Positions 1 to 8,292 of a DNA stretch of 10,901 nt are shown here, in pieces (the stretch's first letter is position 1; each line of letters starts with the position of its first letter). The notes beneath the pieces are model-generated. The model had not been told where the DNA came from, made no database searches, and saw only the letters and a program-made list of their open reading frames with translations. Source of the DNA: Euperipatoides rowelli (taxonomy: Eukaryota > Onychophora > Udeonychophora > Euonychophora > Peripatopsidae). The stretch lies in assembly GCA_003024985.2 (NCBI GenBank), contig PXIH01S0011764.1; one strand, given 5' to 3'. Made by a program: the position numbers and the translations under genes.

Positions 1-1363
1 ATTATTGTCACGGGGATTAACCAGCATTAAAATAGAAAAACTTCCAGAAAACAAAAAAAAAAAAAGCTTATCAATTTAGGAGGCCCATTTAATTTTCCTG
101 CAGGGGGGCCCAAAATCTGTAGATCCGGGCCTGCATCATAGGCTTAATATTGTCAATAGCAATGGCCACTACTGTATAGGCTACATAGATAAAATACCGA
201 TGAATGATTTTGTTAAAAGGCAATTCTTTAAATCCATATATTTTTTAAATCACACCACCAGAATGCCTGCTTGCTAATCTTGATAGTTTCACATATCAAA
301 CTAAATGCAGAAAATCTCTGGAACAACTCAGACAAAACTTGAAGGATATCCTTTGACATTATATTGCTTCATTATAATTTTATATCATCTTAAATATAAA
401 AAGTACATTTAAGTCGCTTTATTATAATTTAAGAATATATACAGTGGGTATTATCTCACAATTTGTCCAATTTCCTAACATTTAGCATTTGGGAGAAATT
501 CCTTTTGAATAACATTTCATTCTAGTATGCATTTTAATTATTAGCATTTAAGATGAATTGAAATGCAGCAAGCATGCTATGGTAAATATTTTAATATTCA
601 ATTTTATTACTCCTCAATATTAACACTAATATAAATTTATAAAAACCTAGATTAATTACTTGTATAATTTACTTTATTATGATGATGAATATCAGAGTAT
701 TAATTATCAGGTTTTCATGTGTAATTTAAACTTTGGAAAAATAAAGTTACTAGACTGTTTTTTATAGTGCATAATTATTTTATTCTAGATTTACGATGGA
801 GTTGCGTTCTAAAAAATCGGCAAATAAATTACAATGAAGAAAAAAAATTTCATTATTCTACCAGCAATTATGAACCTCTTGTTAGGTTATTGAGCTAAAA
901 TTATATCTATAGATGATGAACAGTAGGTAATGAAGATGTATTTGAATCTAATACTCAGAACTATTATATTCACTAAAAAAAATTACCAGAAAGTTTAAAG
1001 CAAAGTGAAATACCAGTAATTGAATTACTGTAATCTGTTTTAGACTATGACCACATTAAAAAAATGTTTTGAAGTTTAATTATTTTCTCAATTTTGATAA
1101 CTTTTTATTGTTTAATTATTCTTATTTTAAAATTAAGTTGTTTGTTTTTTCCAGCTTAACAAAAATGAAAGAAAGAAATACTTTAAGTGAATTCATACCT
1201 CTTATACTATGTTTGTGGAAGAAAAGAATAAAACAGATACAGATGGGCTTATTGAGTGACCTTCATGATTGTTCGTTAAGCAGGTTTCACACTAAAACTT
1301 GTATCTTTACATGTTTCATACTTAAAAAAAAACTAAATATTTTGGCCATCAGGTCAGGTAGGA
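1..1363. other. AT-rich non-coding stretch, no gene recognised
   Basis: No convincing gene was found. A 13-base A run lies at 53-65. A G/C-rich block at 81-136 includes a six-G run followed by CCC and a GGGCC motif; it stands out against the AT-rich surroundings and resembles the G/C-rich ends of some decayed DNA transposons, but this is only a resemblance. A frame between 788 and 1072 has somewhat protein-like wording but at least five stops and is treated as a finding. The open frame at 1069-1368 is rich in F, L, K and I and runs into the minisatellite, which fits chance in AT-rich DNA. Confidence 0.6.
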
Positions 1364-1669
1364 ATTAAGGTTAGGGATCCTTTATATCCATAGGGTTAGA
1401 ATGGGATTAAGGTAAGGGACCCTTTGTATCCATCGGGTTAGAATGAGATTAAGGTTAGGGATCCTTTGTATCCATCAGGTTAAAATGGGATTAAGATTAG
1501 GGATCCTTTGTATTCATTGGGTTAGAATGGGATTACAGTTAGGGATTCTATGTATCCATCGGGTAGAATGGGATTAATGATAGGGATCCTTTTATCCCTC
1601 GGGTTAGAGTGGGGTTAAGGTTAGGAATCCTTTGTATTTATGGGTTAAAATGGAATTAAGGTTAGGGTT
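1364..1669. repeat. 42-bp minisatellite, seven full units plus a partial eighth
   Basis: Units begin with ATTAAGG or a close variant at 1364, 1406, 1448, 1490, 1532, 1573, 1614 and 1654, giving periods of 42, 42, 42, 42, 41, 41 and 40 bp. Each unit runs through GGTTAGGGATCC, a TTTGTATCCATC-like middle and GGGTTAGAATGGG. Later units are shorter and more diverged. The repeated GGTTAGGG and GGGTTAG blocks resemble telomeric TTAGGG, but the 42-bp period shows an ordinary minisatellite rather than a telomere tract. There are no unique spacers, so it is not a CRISPR array. Confidence 0.93.
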
Positions 1670-2872
1670 TCTTTTTAAATATAATTACATCCAAACTAAC
1701 AAAAAAAAAATTACATTTATGACTGAAAGATCATGAAGGACACTCACTAGACTTCATGTGATATATAGCCTACCTGTACTGACAACATGGAATTATGTTA
1801 TTTCAGATAAATGACTGTGCAATTTGAAGGAATGGATTTAATATTAATGATATTCCCAAAACATTTAAATTAAATCTGATGAAATAATAAAAAAAAAATG
1901 TATATTAATTTTCAAGAAAATTAAAGTTACATGATCAATTTGGTTAACAAGAGTACACTTGTTAGATAAGCTATTATAGCTATAACTAAGATGTACATCC
2001 ATATTAAAAATATTCTTACAGTATATGAAATGTTTTAAGAGAAAACTTGTTATAGAAATGATCCTAACTGCCTGCATTCCTAAACTATAGGGTTTGAACA
2101 CCATACCAGAAATAATGGGAACATCTTAGTACTGAAAACTTTGATTTATTCTATAATAAATAAACTATCATTTATGTTAGCATTCCTTTAGGGCCAAATT
2201 TATACTTTTCTTTCTCTATCATTACAATATATAATATGAATCCGGTCAACATTTTTAGCCAACATATTCTTTTCTGTATAAAAGAATTAAAAAATTATTT
2301 TTGCTACCTAAAATGTCAATCAATGCATAACTGTTTAAAGATCTTAAATTTATAAATGTTTATATAAATATATTTTTACCCGTTAATCTTAATTTGGAAT
2401 ATATTTTTACAAATTTAAAAACATTTTCAATTTACTATGATGTCAATAAAATGGAAATTTCTATAGAATACCATTTCAAGTATATTTAAATAATCTATAT
2501 ATAACTTACATACTTAGAAGTTCAACTTAAAATATTACTGGATTGATTAGTGTTATTTTCTCCATATTTCAAAAAGGTTGGAAAAAAAAAGATTGTGGTT
2601 AAATATATCTTGCTGCGAATTATATAATAAACTGTTTATATAAGAGTTCAAATAATCCATTATAATTATTAAACAAAAAATAAGGAGTGATTTCAATTCT
2701 AAAGGTAAAAACAAATGGCACAAATATTGGTTATCTTTTAAAAAAAGTTTTTTTCCATCCATCAAAAGTAAATTAAGCAGATTAATTTTTAATACTTTCA
2801 ACCACAGATGAAAAATGAATAGATTAATTAAAAACAAACATGTGCAATACATTACTTTGTAAATTTTTAATA
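1670..2872. other. AT-rich stretch, nothing recognised
   Basis: This stretch is strongly AT-rich, with many homopolymer runs of A or T. The only open frame of note, on the minus strand at 1865-2104, has low-complexity composition dominated by I, S, L, F and N and shows no motif. I see no RNA gene, structured repeat or transposon end before 2873. Confidence 0.6.
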
Positions 2873-2930
2873 CAGTACAGCACCTTAAATCCGGAATTCT
2901 AAAATCCGGAAACTCCCAAAATCCGGAAGT
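2873..2930 (+). mobile_element. Candidate terminal region of a pogo/Tigger-like DNA transposon
   Basis: A TA dinucleotide at 2871-2872 is followed by CAGTACAGCACC and then three AAATCCGGA boxes starting at 2887, 2902 and 2919. Pogo/Tigger members of the Tc1/mariner superfamily insert at TA and commonly begin with CAGT; repeated short boxes near the end would serve as transposase binding sites. The element would extend to the right. No matching inverted end or transposase was found in the window, so this is at best a single end or a truncated copy. A minus-strand open frame (2553-2975) crosses the boxes and is probably chance. The family name is inferred from memory of terminal motifs. An undetermined base lies at 2965. 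Confidence 0.45.
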
Positions 2931-3390
2931 TTTAAAAAATATCATTTTTTTTATATAACTAAACNTTTTAATCATAAATTAACTTATAGTAAGTTTATCG
3001 TAAATTAAATCAAGAGCACGCTTTAATTCAGACAATTGATTGGGTCAGAAAGTGGAAGAGAAAAGTAAAAGAGAGGGGAAAGAGGGAGGGGAGTCATTTA
3101 CATTAGAATTTATTTCCATATAATTTCATTGATTTTACTCACTTTTATAATTTATTTGATTTTTTTGTTGTTTCAAATACGTTATTAATTTGAGGTTATT
3201 AAAATAGTTATGTTATATAATATAACTGTATAAGCCAATGGCTTAAATCTTTGATTCAATAAATAAATAATAAATAAAACTTAACTTTGGCGTCTTTCAA
3301 AATAGTACTGGCCTTTATAAATCTTAAATTGAACATGCGTGCAATCATTGATCATAGTAGAGCAGATGTGACATTATTTTAGCGAATCCT
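2931..3390. other. AT-rich stretch with a purine tract, no gene
   Basis: At 3067-3093 there are 27 consecutive purines, within a longer purine-rich run from about 3047. This could be an old polypurine tract or a triplex-prone sequence, but no LTR follows it. A near-perfect 22-bp palindrome is at 3206-3227 (10 of 11 pairs). AATAAA-type hexamers cluster at about 3259-3280, with nothing upstream that would need a polyadenylation signal. Confidence 0.55.
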
Positions 3391-3436
3391 ATTGCGATAT
3401 AGATTCTTGTACAATTGCGATATAGATTCTTGTACA
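3391..3436. repeat. Exact tandem duplication of a 23-bp unit
   Basis: The 23-bp unit beginning ATTGCGATATAGATTC occurs at 3391-3413 and again, without mismatch, at 3414-3436. Being exact, it is probably a recent slippage or repair duplication, or an assembly effect. Confidence 0.9.
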
Positions 3437-3536
3437 AGTTTTTGCTGATAGCCTGAGGCATCTATTGCAACAGGTACCTAGAAGCTGATTTGATGCAGGA
3501 TTCGGTAAGCTGTTCTGGAACAGAATTTGATTGCGT

Positions 3537-3600
3537 GTTTACACTGGTCAATATCACAACACATTGCGCAATGTGTTCCGTAAAAGCGGATAGTGTAAAC
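3537..3600. repeat. Nested palindrome, likely remnant of a DNA transposon end
   Basis: GTTTACACT (3537-3545) and its exact reverse complement AGTGTAAAC (3592-3600) enclose a perfect 20-bp palindrome at 3558-3577 with half-site AACACATTGC. Just upstream, TTCTG-GAA-CAGAA is a further short palindrome. Blocks of the form AGTGTAAACG followed by a GGC-rich tail are familiar from ends of animal cut-and-paste transposons and MITEs; assignment to a superfamily is not possible here. A regulatory dyad is an alternative. The structure itself is certain, its origin is not. Confidence 0.7.
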
Positions 3601-3713
3601 GTGGCTTTAGACAGTGACGATAAAATATTTTGGACATTTTAAATTAAACATTCAAGTTATACTCAAATCTTTTTTAAAAAATCATTTCAAGTTTAAAGAA
3701 ACTTTGTACTTTC

Positions 3714-4169
3714 ATGGAAATGACCCAAACTAGGAAACTTTGCAATAAATGCAGCCAAGGGCTAGATGAAACAGCGTTAAGTTATAGATTAAGACTTTAT
3801 GCCCTGGCAGAACCTTTAAGGCCTCTTCCAGGCAATTCGTTAGTAGAATGTAAGAAAATGATATTATATAGATAAAAGGTAGACTTACTTCCAAACTTAG
3901 GAATAGAATTAATAAAAAAAAGTAATATGAGTTTGAAAGAAAGTATCGATTATATAGGAGACATTGAGTTGCAATTTAAACTATTAGAGAAAAATAATAA
4001 GTCAGTCAATAGCTTAACCACAAAAGTTAGTCCCGAGCCTTCGTTTGCTAAACAGATGGAGGAATTAAAAGCTACTGTAGAAGAGATACTAAAGCAAAAT
4101 AATGAGAGGACATCTAAAGAACGCTATACAAATCCATTATTTTGCAATTTTTGTAAAATACCTGGTTAG
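3714..4169 (+). pseudogene. gag: gag remnant with half a zinc knuckle
   Basis: One frame runs from an ATG at 3714 to TAG at 4167-4169, interrupted by a TAA at 3873-3875. The second piece, from the ATG at 3927, is 80 codons and reads as a charged, coiled-coil-prone segment (QMEELKATVEEILKQ) followed by CNFCKIPG. That matches the first half of a CCHC knuckle (C-x2-C-x3-G); a stop stands where the histidine is expected. Gag binds and packages the element RNA. The N-terminal capsid portion is not visible, so the ATG at 3714 is probably internal to the ancestral protein. The same frame continues, past further stops, into the protease piece at 4269. Confidence 0.7.
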
Positions 4170-4268
4170 TTAGAAGATAAAAAGCCAAAGGTAGTAAACA
4201 CACCATCGAGCGGTGGCGACGATGTTGGTACGTTACAAGCCAAACCCCTACACTCATAGGTACCGTGA

Positions 4269-4547
4269 GTGTTGGGTACTGTGATTAATATCAAAATAGC
4301 AGGAATAAACATTTTACAACCAATGTGTATAGTTAAAATGCGGGAAAGGTCAGCATTTCAAATAATTTTAGGTTTCGATTGGTGTACGTTACACGATGCT
4401 ATTATAGACTGCGAAGGTAGGACTGTAAAATTTCAAATGAACCCCAGTGAGTCATGTGACACGTATATTAACCAATCAAGAATGAAAAAGGAGACTAACT
4501 GTGAATCTTCTTTTATTAACAATAAACAAAATAGCAGCCAAAATTGA
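4269..4547 (+). pseudogene. pol: Aspartic protease C-terminal remnant of a gypsy-type pol
   Basis: The 92-codon frame contains IILGFDWCTLHDAIIDCEG (from 4362) followed by RTVKF. This fits the retropepsin C-terminal signature ILGxDW followed by a hydrophobic stretch and ID. The catalytic D-T/S-G motif expected 60-80 residues upstream is missing. The sequence runs from the half zinc knuckle through about 30 unrelated-looking codons with stops at 4257 and 4266 straight into this part, suggesting an internal deletion. The frame opens with GTG, so no start is implied. It ends at TGA 4545-4547, and the same frame resumes with pol linker sequence. Confidence 0.8.
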
Positions 4548-4932
4548 AAGTTATACGAGCTGTTCAAAACATCAGATTTAGGTTTAAGCAATCCACACAA
4601 GCAGGCACTAGAAAATATTTTAAATAAACATAAAATTATTCTCATAGAGGATGTAATCAATATGACGAGCCAATATACCACCTATGAACCAAAATTAAAA
4701 AATGATACCCAATCAATCAAAGACAATATCGTATACCGCATACATTATATGAACCGCTGCGCCTACAGCTTGATAAACTGGAAAAAGCGAATATCATTAA
4801 AAAAATTCATAGTCCATATAACTCCCCGACATTAGTATTACCTAAAAAAGATTCTAAAGAGGTTCATATATGCTTAGTCTCGCGTAAAATAAATAAACAG
4901 ATCGCAAACGAACAATACCTGATCATGCGCAT
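4548..4932 (+). pseudogene. pol: pol linker and N-terminal reverse transcriptase fragment, frameshifted
   Basis: After the stop at 4545 the frame reads YELFKTSDLGLSNPHKQALE, typical of the segment between gypsy protease and reverse transcriptase. Near 4750 the homology moves to another frame, where LQLDKLEKANIIKKIHSPYN and then TLVLPKKDSKEV match the fingers of a Ty3/gypsy reverse transcriptase (SPYNSP, followed by the KKD block). Near 4930 it moves to a third frame for the palm. Both changes indicate indels. The segment cannot encode a continuous protein. Confidence 0.75.
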
Positions 4933-5580
4933 AAAGATATTCTTGAAAATCTAGGCGGTGCGAGTATATTCAGCAGCCTCGACTTGAACAATGGCTACTT
5001 CAACGTTAAGCTAACAGAGGAGGCCCAGAAAAAGTTTGCCTTTCTGTACCGTTCGCAAAATATGCATTCACCCGCCTTTGTCAAGGATGTTTAACGTCAA
5101 AAGATTATGGTAGAATGCCTCCATGATATCATATTAAAAGGCCACATCTTTGTCTATCTGGATGATATAATTATTCATTCGCCAAGCACAGACAAACACT
5201 TGCAAACATTAGAAGAAGTGCTAGCAGCATTAGAAAAGGCCAATTTAGTTGTTAAACCATCCAAATGCAAATTATTTAGAGAATCAATAAAATATTTAGG
5301 GCACATGGTAGACAAAAATGGCTGTAGGCCGGTAGAATACAGTGTAACCCCCATACAAAAATTAGCTAGGCCAACTACTGTAAAAGGAGTGCAAAGTTTT
5401 CTCAGTAGCCTAAATTTTTACAGAAAATTTATAGTAAATTTCGCTGAAATAGCAGCCCCCTTATATGATTTATTAAAAAAGAGGAATGCCCAAATTACTT
5501 GGAACGAAAATACTGAACTTGCTTTTCAAACTTTAAAACAAAAATTAACGACAGCACCAATACTAACCTTAATTGGGTGA
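4933..5580 (+). pseudogene. pol: Reverse transcriptase palm and thumb with start of RNase H
   Basis: The frame contains SSLDLNNGYFNVKL (motif A; the aspartate codon is at 4981) and, after a TAA at 5092-5094, a 157-codon open frame from 5107. The latter holds VYLDDIIIHS, with the catalytic YLDD at 5155-5166, then ALEKANLVVKPSKCKLF and YLGHMVDKNG, which are thumb and connection signatures. Between motif A and YLDD the usual PFGLxNAPxxFQ block is missing; SVPFAKYAFTRL appears in another frame instead, so an indel or deletion is likely. RNase H begins at about 5497 (TWNENTELAFQTLKQKL) and stops after APILTLIG, just where the family would continue with PDF and the first catalytic aspartate. This is a truncated pseudogene of a retroelement polymerase. 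Confidence 0.92.
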
Positions 5581-5606
5581 AATGTACTGTATAAGCTTAG
5601 TAGTCA

Positions 5607-5667
5607 TATTTATGGCTTCAATTTGCAATCGTGCTTCCACAGTTCACCTTAATACTAGCCATAAATA
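5607..5667 (-). repeat. Hairpin at the outer end of the left arm (covarying stem)
   Basis: TATTTATGGCT (5607-5617) and AGCCATAAATA (5657-5667) are exact reverse complements, an 11-bp stem around a 39-base loop. The corresponding right-arm stem has a different sequence at two pairs but is again perfect (see 9959-10022). Confidence 0.85.
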
Positions 5668-5986
5668 CTGTAACTAGGAAATGTCCTTACTATCTCCATA
5701 AGTACCTAAAAGTGGGTGATGTCATGCAGTGAGGCAAGTCAGGTGCACGCATGAGCCCATAACAGATACGTTCACAGATCAAAAAGACATGTTCCGGGGA
5801 TAATTACCAAATAAATATTAGAGGATCCTCTACTAGTCTCCATCCACACTTACATACAAATACATAAATTAGAATAACTAATCTAGATGATACATCTATA
5901 TGCAAGCTTAACGTGAAAAGAGGCTACCCCAAGAAAAGTAATATTTATTGAAAGAAGGTCAATTTGTGCCAATTTGTTAAGGAAAT

Positions 5987-6178
5987 TCATATGGGAGCTA
6001 GAAACCAACACAAATCGATGAAAAAATAAGGGAAAGCTAGGTAAACCCTAACTAAATTATAGCCCGGGCCGGCCTCATAGGAGCTAAGAGGAGAAAGGGA
6101 GAAAAGACCCTTTATTATCCCTGCCCAGATAGAAAAAGCAGGTACCTCCCCTATCTCGCGTACAAAAGGCAAGGCTAT
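5987..6178 (-). pseudogene. Conserved short open frame in the left arm, function unknown
   Basis: Read on the minus strand, a frame from 6178 (directly after TTTTACAG) to TGA at 5989-5987 contains FSIWAGIIKGLF and LAFPYFFIDLCWFLAPI. The equivalent frame in the right arm (9476-9664) contains SIRAGIIKGG and LASFPYYFHW followed by LAP. The frame has no ATG; it could be an exon following a splice acceptor or chance retention in a conserved non-coding block. The composition is hydrophobic. I do not recognise a family. Confidence 0.35.
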
Positions 6179-6785
6179 CTGTAAAAGAATAAAAATATAT
6201 TAAATAAGCCATTTCAATACTTAGCCTACACACACAAACAAGCGTTTACTTAGCAAATCATTGTATTTATTTGCTTAGAAAATAATTCACAACAAAATTC
6301 CTTTCCCATTAAAATAAATTCACACTTTAAACCCTTTACAGAAAAATTGGTAAAATTACTCATATTACTAAAAATTGCAAAAATAGCTAAAACTGGCCAG
6401 AAAACACTGTGATAGAAAGACAGAGGGGTAGAGCAGGGGGGGGGGAGTAACCCAAGGGGAGAGGGCGAAAACAGGGGCTAAAATTCAGAGCTCTTATCAA
6501 ACAAAGTCTATTTGGTTTACGTAGATTGGGGTGGACAAAAATTGGGAATTTTTTCAACAGGAAACTGTCTATACTGGTACTCAGGATACGAAGTTGGAAC
6601 GTTGGATTACTACGATGTTGGGTAAACTGTTAAAGCTACTAAGTGGGCATATGATTCTATTATAAAAGCGAAGTGTGTCTTGGAGCAGAGTTTGTGCTAA
6701 ACTAGAGGAAATGCATACTGGATTCACTGCTTGACTGGCGATGCATCGGTAGATGCCCCACTAACGCTTCGGTCTTTCCATCTCT

Positions 6786-6986
6786 TCAGGATCTTCTAAA
6801 AATTGGTAAATTTAAAGTGGATAGTTTAGAACCGAGGATCTCGATGTTTTCTGCCTCGATTCTCGCTTTGCAACACTTTTTATACTGACTTACAGTAGTT
6901 GCTAGAGGTGATTTTCGAATGTTGAAATAATGCTGATAGGTCTCCAAGTCGACAACTCTTGTTATTATGTAGTTGAAGATGTCATT
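6786..6986 (-). pseudogene. Possible coding remnant shared by all three copies (left-arm version)
   Basis: On the minus strand a frame with no ATG reads IITRVVDLETYQHYFNIRKS (from 6968), later KARIEAENIEILGSKLS, and stops at about 6786-6788. It is the longest uninterrupted version of this block. The two plus-strand copies contain RVADLETY and FNIRKSPLAT with a frameshift or a stop. An ACT/GTAAGT donor-like site occurs on the minus strand near 6893 in this copy only. The family is not recognised; it could be a transposon-encoded protein fragment or non-coding. Confidence 0.3.
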
Positions 6987-7667
6987 AATTTAGTAAATCA
7001 CAAAATAAATACTCTGGATTTATTTCTAGAATTAAGACTTTGCTTAATAGTATATTCTGAATTGATATAAATTGTTGACAATTTTTTTTAACATCTTTAT
7101 CTATTTTTTCTCTGGTGGGCCCTACCCCCCCCCCCCCCCCCCTTTGGTCCCTTTGGTATGATTGGTGAAAACATGGTACTCCATCTTGCAAAGAAGTCAG
7201 AAGGATACAGGAATTCAACATTTGACTAATTATATTATAAAAAACAGTTAAAGCTATTTAAATAATCTATGAAACATTAAGTTAAAGCTACGTTTCCATG
7301 GTAACTAACTCAGCTATTTAGAAGAGGAAAATTGTAGAATCTTAATTACTGCTCTTCTCACCTGAGGGTGCTCTACTATATCAACAACATCTTCATCTGC
7401 ATAACAACAAGAGTTGCTGACTTGGAGACCTATAAAAAATGATTCAACATTCGAAAATCACCTCTAGCAACTAAGGAGGTATAAAAGTTAATGCAGAGCC
7501 TTAATCGAGGCAGAAAATATCCAGATCTTCGAGTCTACAAGATCTATTCCAAATTTTAATCAATTTTTAGAAGATCTTGAAGAAATAGAACACCAGATGT
7601 ATGCAGTTTGCAGCCGTTGATGAACCAACAGCAAGCTGGTGAATCCAGAGTGAAAGTCCTCTTCTTA
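6987..7667 (+). repeat. Direct repeat copy A
   Basis: Collinear with 8293-8955 from AATTTAGTAAATCAC at the left edge to CTTCTTA at the right edge, with few substitutions and small indels. It includes a C-run at 7125-7142 (18 C; 13 C in the other copy) and the block CACCTGAGGG at about 7360. The RVADLETY frame is broken by a TGA. Homology to copy B stops at 7667, four bases before the undetermined base at 7671, so an assembly join cannot be excluded. Confidence 0.93.
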
Positions 7668-8292
7668 CCCNTTTTTAGTACATATTTAAGCAATTTTTAG
7701 CACATGTTTTTGTAAATATTTCACTATCCGGGCCCTACTGATATGTAAAACCGATATGCAAGACGGATATTTAAGTAAAAAAACAAAACAAGATGGTTTA
7801 ATTAGCATCAATCAAGAAGAGGCCACTACGTAACCTATCATGTTTAGCTTGGTTGTTTATGGTTTTTTTTTACAAATAAACCTTCACCAGAAGCAGAAGT
7901 GCTATTCTAGGTCACGTGATGATAATATAAATAGCCTAAAACAAGCAAAACTAATCATTATTATTATATATAACATTTACTACTTTTTGCAAATAATATA
8001 ATCATGTTTGAAGTCTGTATTTGCATGCCGTTCATGTTCTTCCAATATAGCAAAGCCAATATCAGATGACACTGATTTGCTATCTTTGTTATATAAAGGC
8101 TAGATACATATGTACTAATTGTTTAAATACTTGTATAGAATCATAATCAAATTCATCCATTGTGCTATTATGATCCAATTTGTTTTTTTAAAAAAATAAA
8201 AACTTTACTATAAGCAGTCTAACAGCGATCTACCTAGACTACAAGAGCATAAATACTGGGATATACAGTAGCTTACTGTCATTTACTAAATA
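7668..8292. other. Spacer between direct repeats, no gene
   Basis: An AT-rich spacer not matched elsewhere in the window, containing an undetermined base at 7671. A hairpin with 10 of 11 pairs is formed by 8045-8055 and 8084-8094. ACAGTA/TACTGT (8265-8279) and a perfect 10-bp inverted repeat ATTTACTAAA/TTTAGTAAAT (8281-8304) mark the left edge of copy B. No open frame of note. Confidence 0.6.

Larger units (their letters stand above)
3714..5580 (+). mobile_element. Decayed Ty3/gypsy-type retroelement, internal gag-pro-pol remnant
   Basis: Parts occur in the usual order on one strand: gag tail, protease C-terminus, linker, reverse transcriptase fingers, palm with YLDD, thumb, and the first part of RNase H. 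The 5' LTR, most of gag, the protease active site, most of RNase H and all of integrase are absent. Multiple stops and at least one frame change rule out function. The right edge lies within about 15 bp of the outer end of the large inverted repeat at 5592, so that structure or the associated deletion probably removed the 3' half. The candidate LTR at 10237 has the right orientation to be its 3' LTR, which is inference only. Confidence 0.9.
5592..6983 (-). repeat. Left arm of the large inverted repeat
   Basis: The reverse complement matches 8677-10033 in collinear order. The inner edge at about 6983 sits only a few bases from the start of the direct copy at 6987, giving a head-to-head junction. 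Inner sequence 6700-6983 also pairs with 7386-7667, so a smaller hairpin with a loop of about 400 bp is nested here. Distinct features are a ten-G run at 6436-6445 and a short (CA)n run at about 6226, where the right arm has (GT)11. The outer edge lies next to the truncated RNase H sequence. Confidence 0.85.

Noticed and set aside
81-136. G/C-rich block as a hAT-type transposon end
   Set aside because: It looks like the G/C-rich ends of decayed elements, but no inverted partner or target duplication was found.
1069-1368. 99-codon plus-strand open frame
   Set aside because: Its composition follows the AT-rich base content, it has no motif, and it ends in the minisatellite.
1364-1669. CRISPR array or true telomere tract
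   Set aside because: There are no unique spacers and the period is 42 bp with complete units, so a minisatellite explains it.
1865-2104. 79-codon minus-strand open frame
   Set aside because: Low-complexity composition without domain features; chance frame in AT-rich DNA.
2553-2975. 140-codon minus-strand open frame
   Set aside because: It includes an undetermined base, crosses the transposon-like CCGG boxes and is mostly L, F, I and K. The boxes explain its only non-random part.
4433-4681. 82-codon minus-strand open frame
   Set aside because: Antisense shadow of the protease and pol linker remnant.
6888-6893. GTAAGT splice donor on the minus strand within the left arm
   Set aside because: Present in one copy only; the corresponding positions in copies A and B lack it.
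6985-7221. 78-codon minus-strand open frame with a glycine run
   Set aside because: The glycines come from the C-run at 7125-7142. Copy B does not keep the frame.
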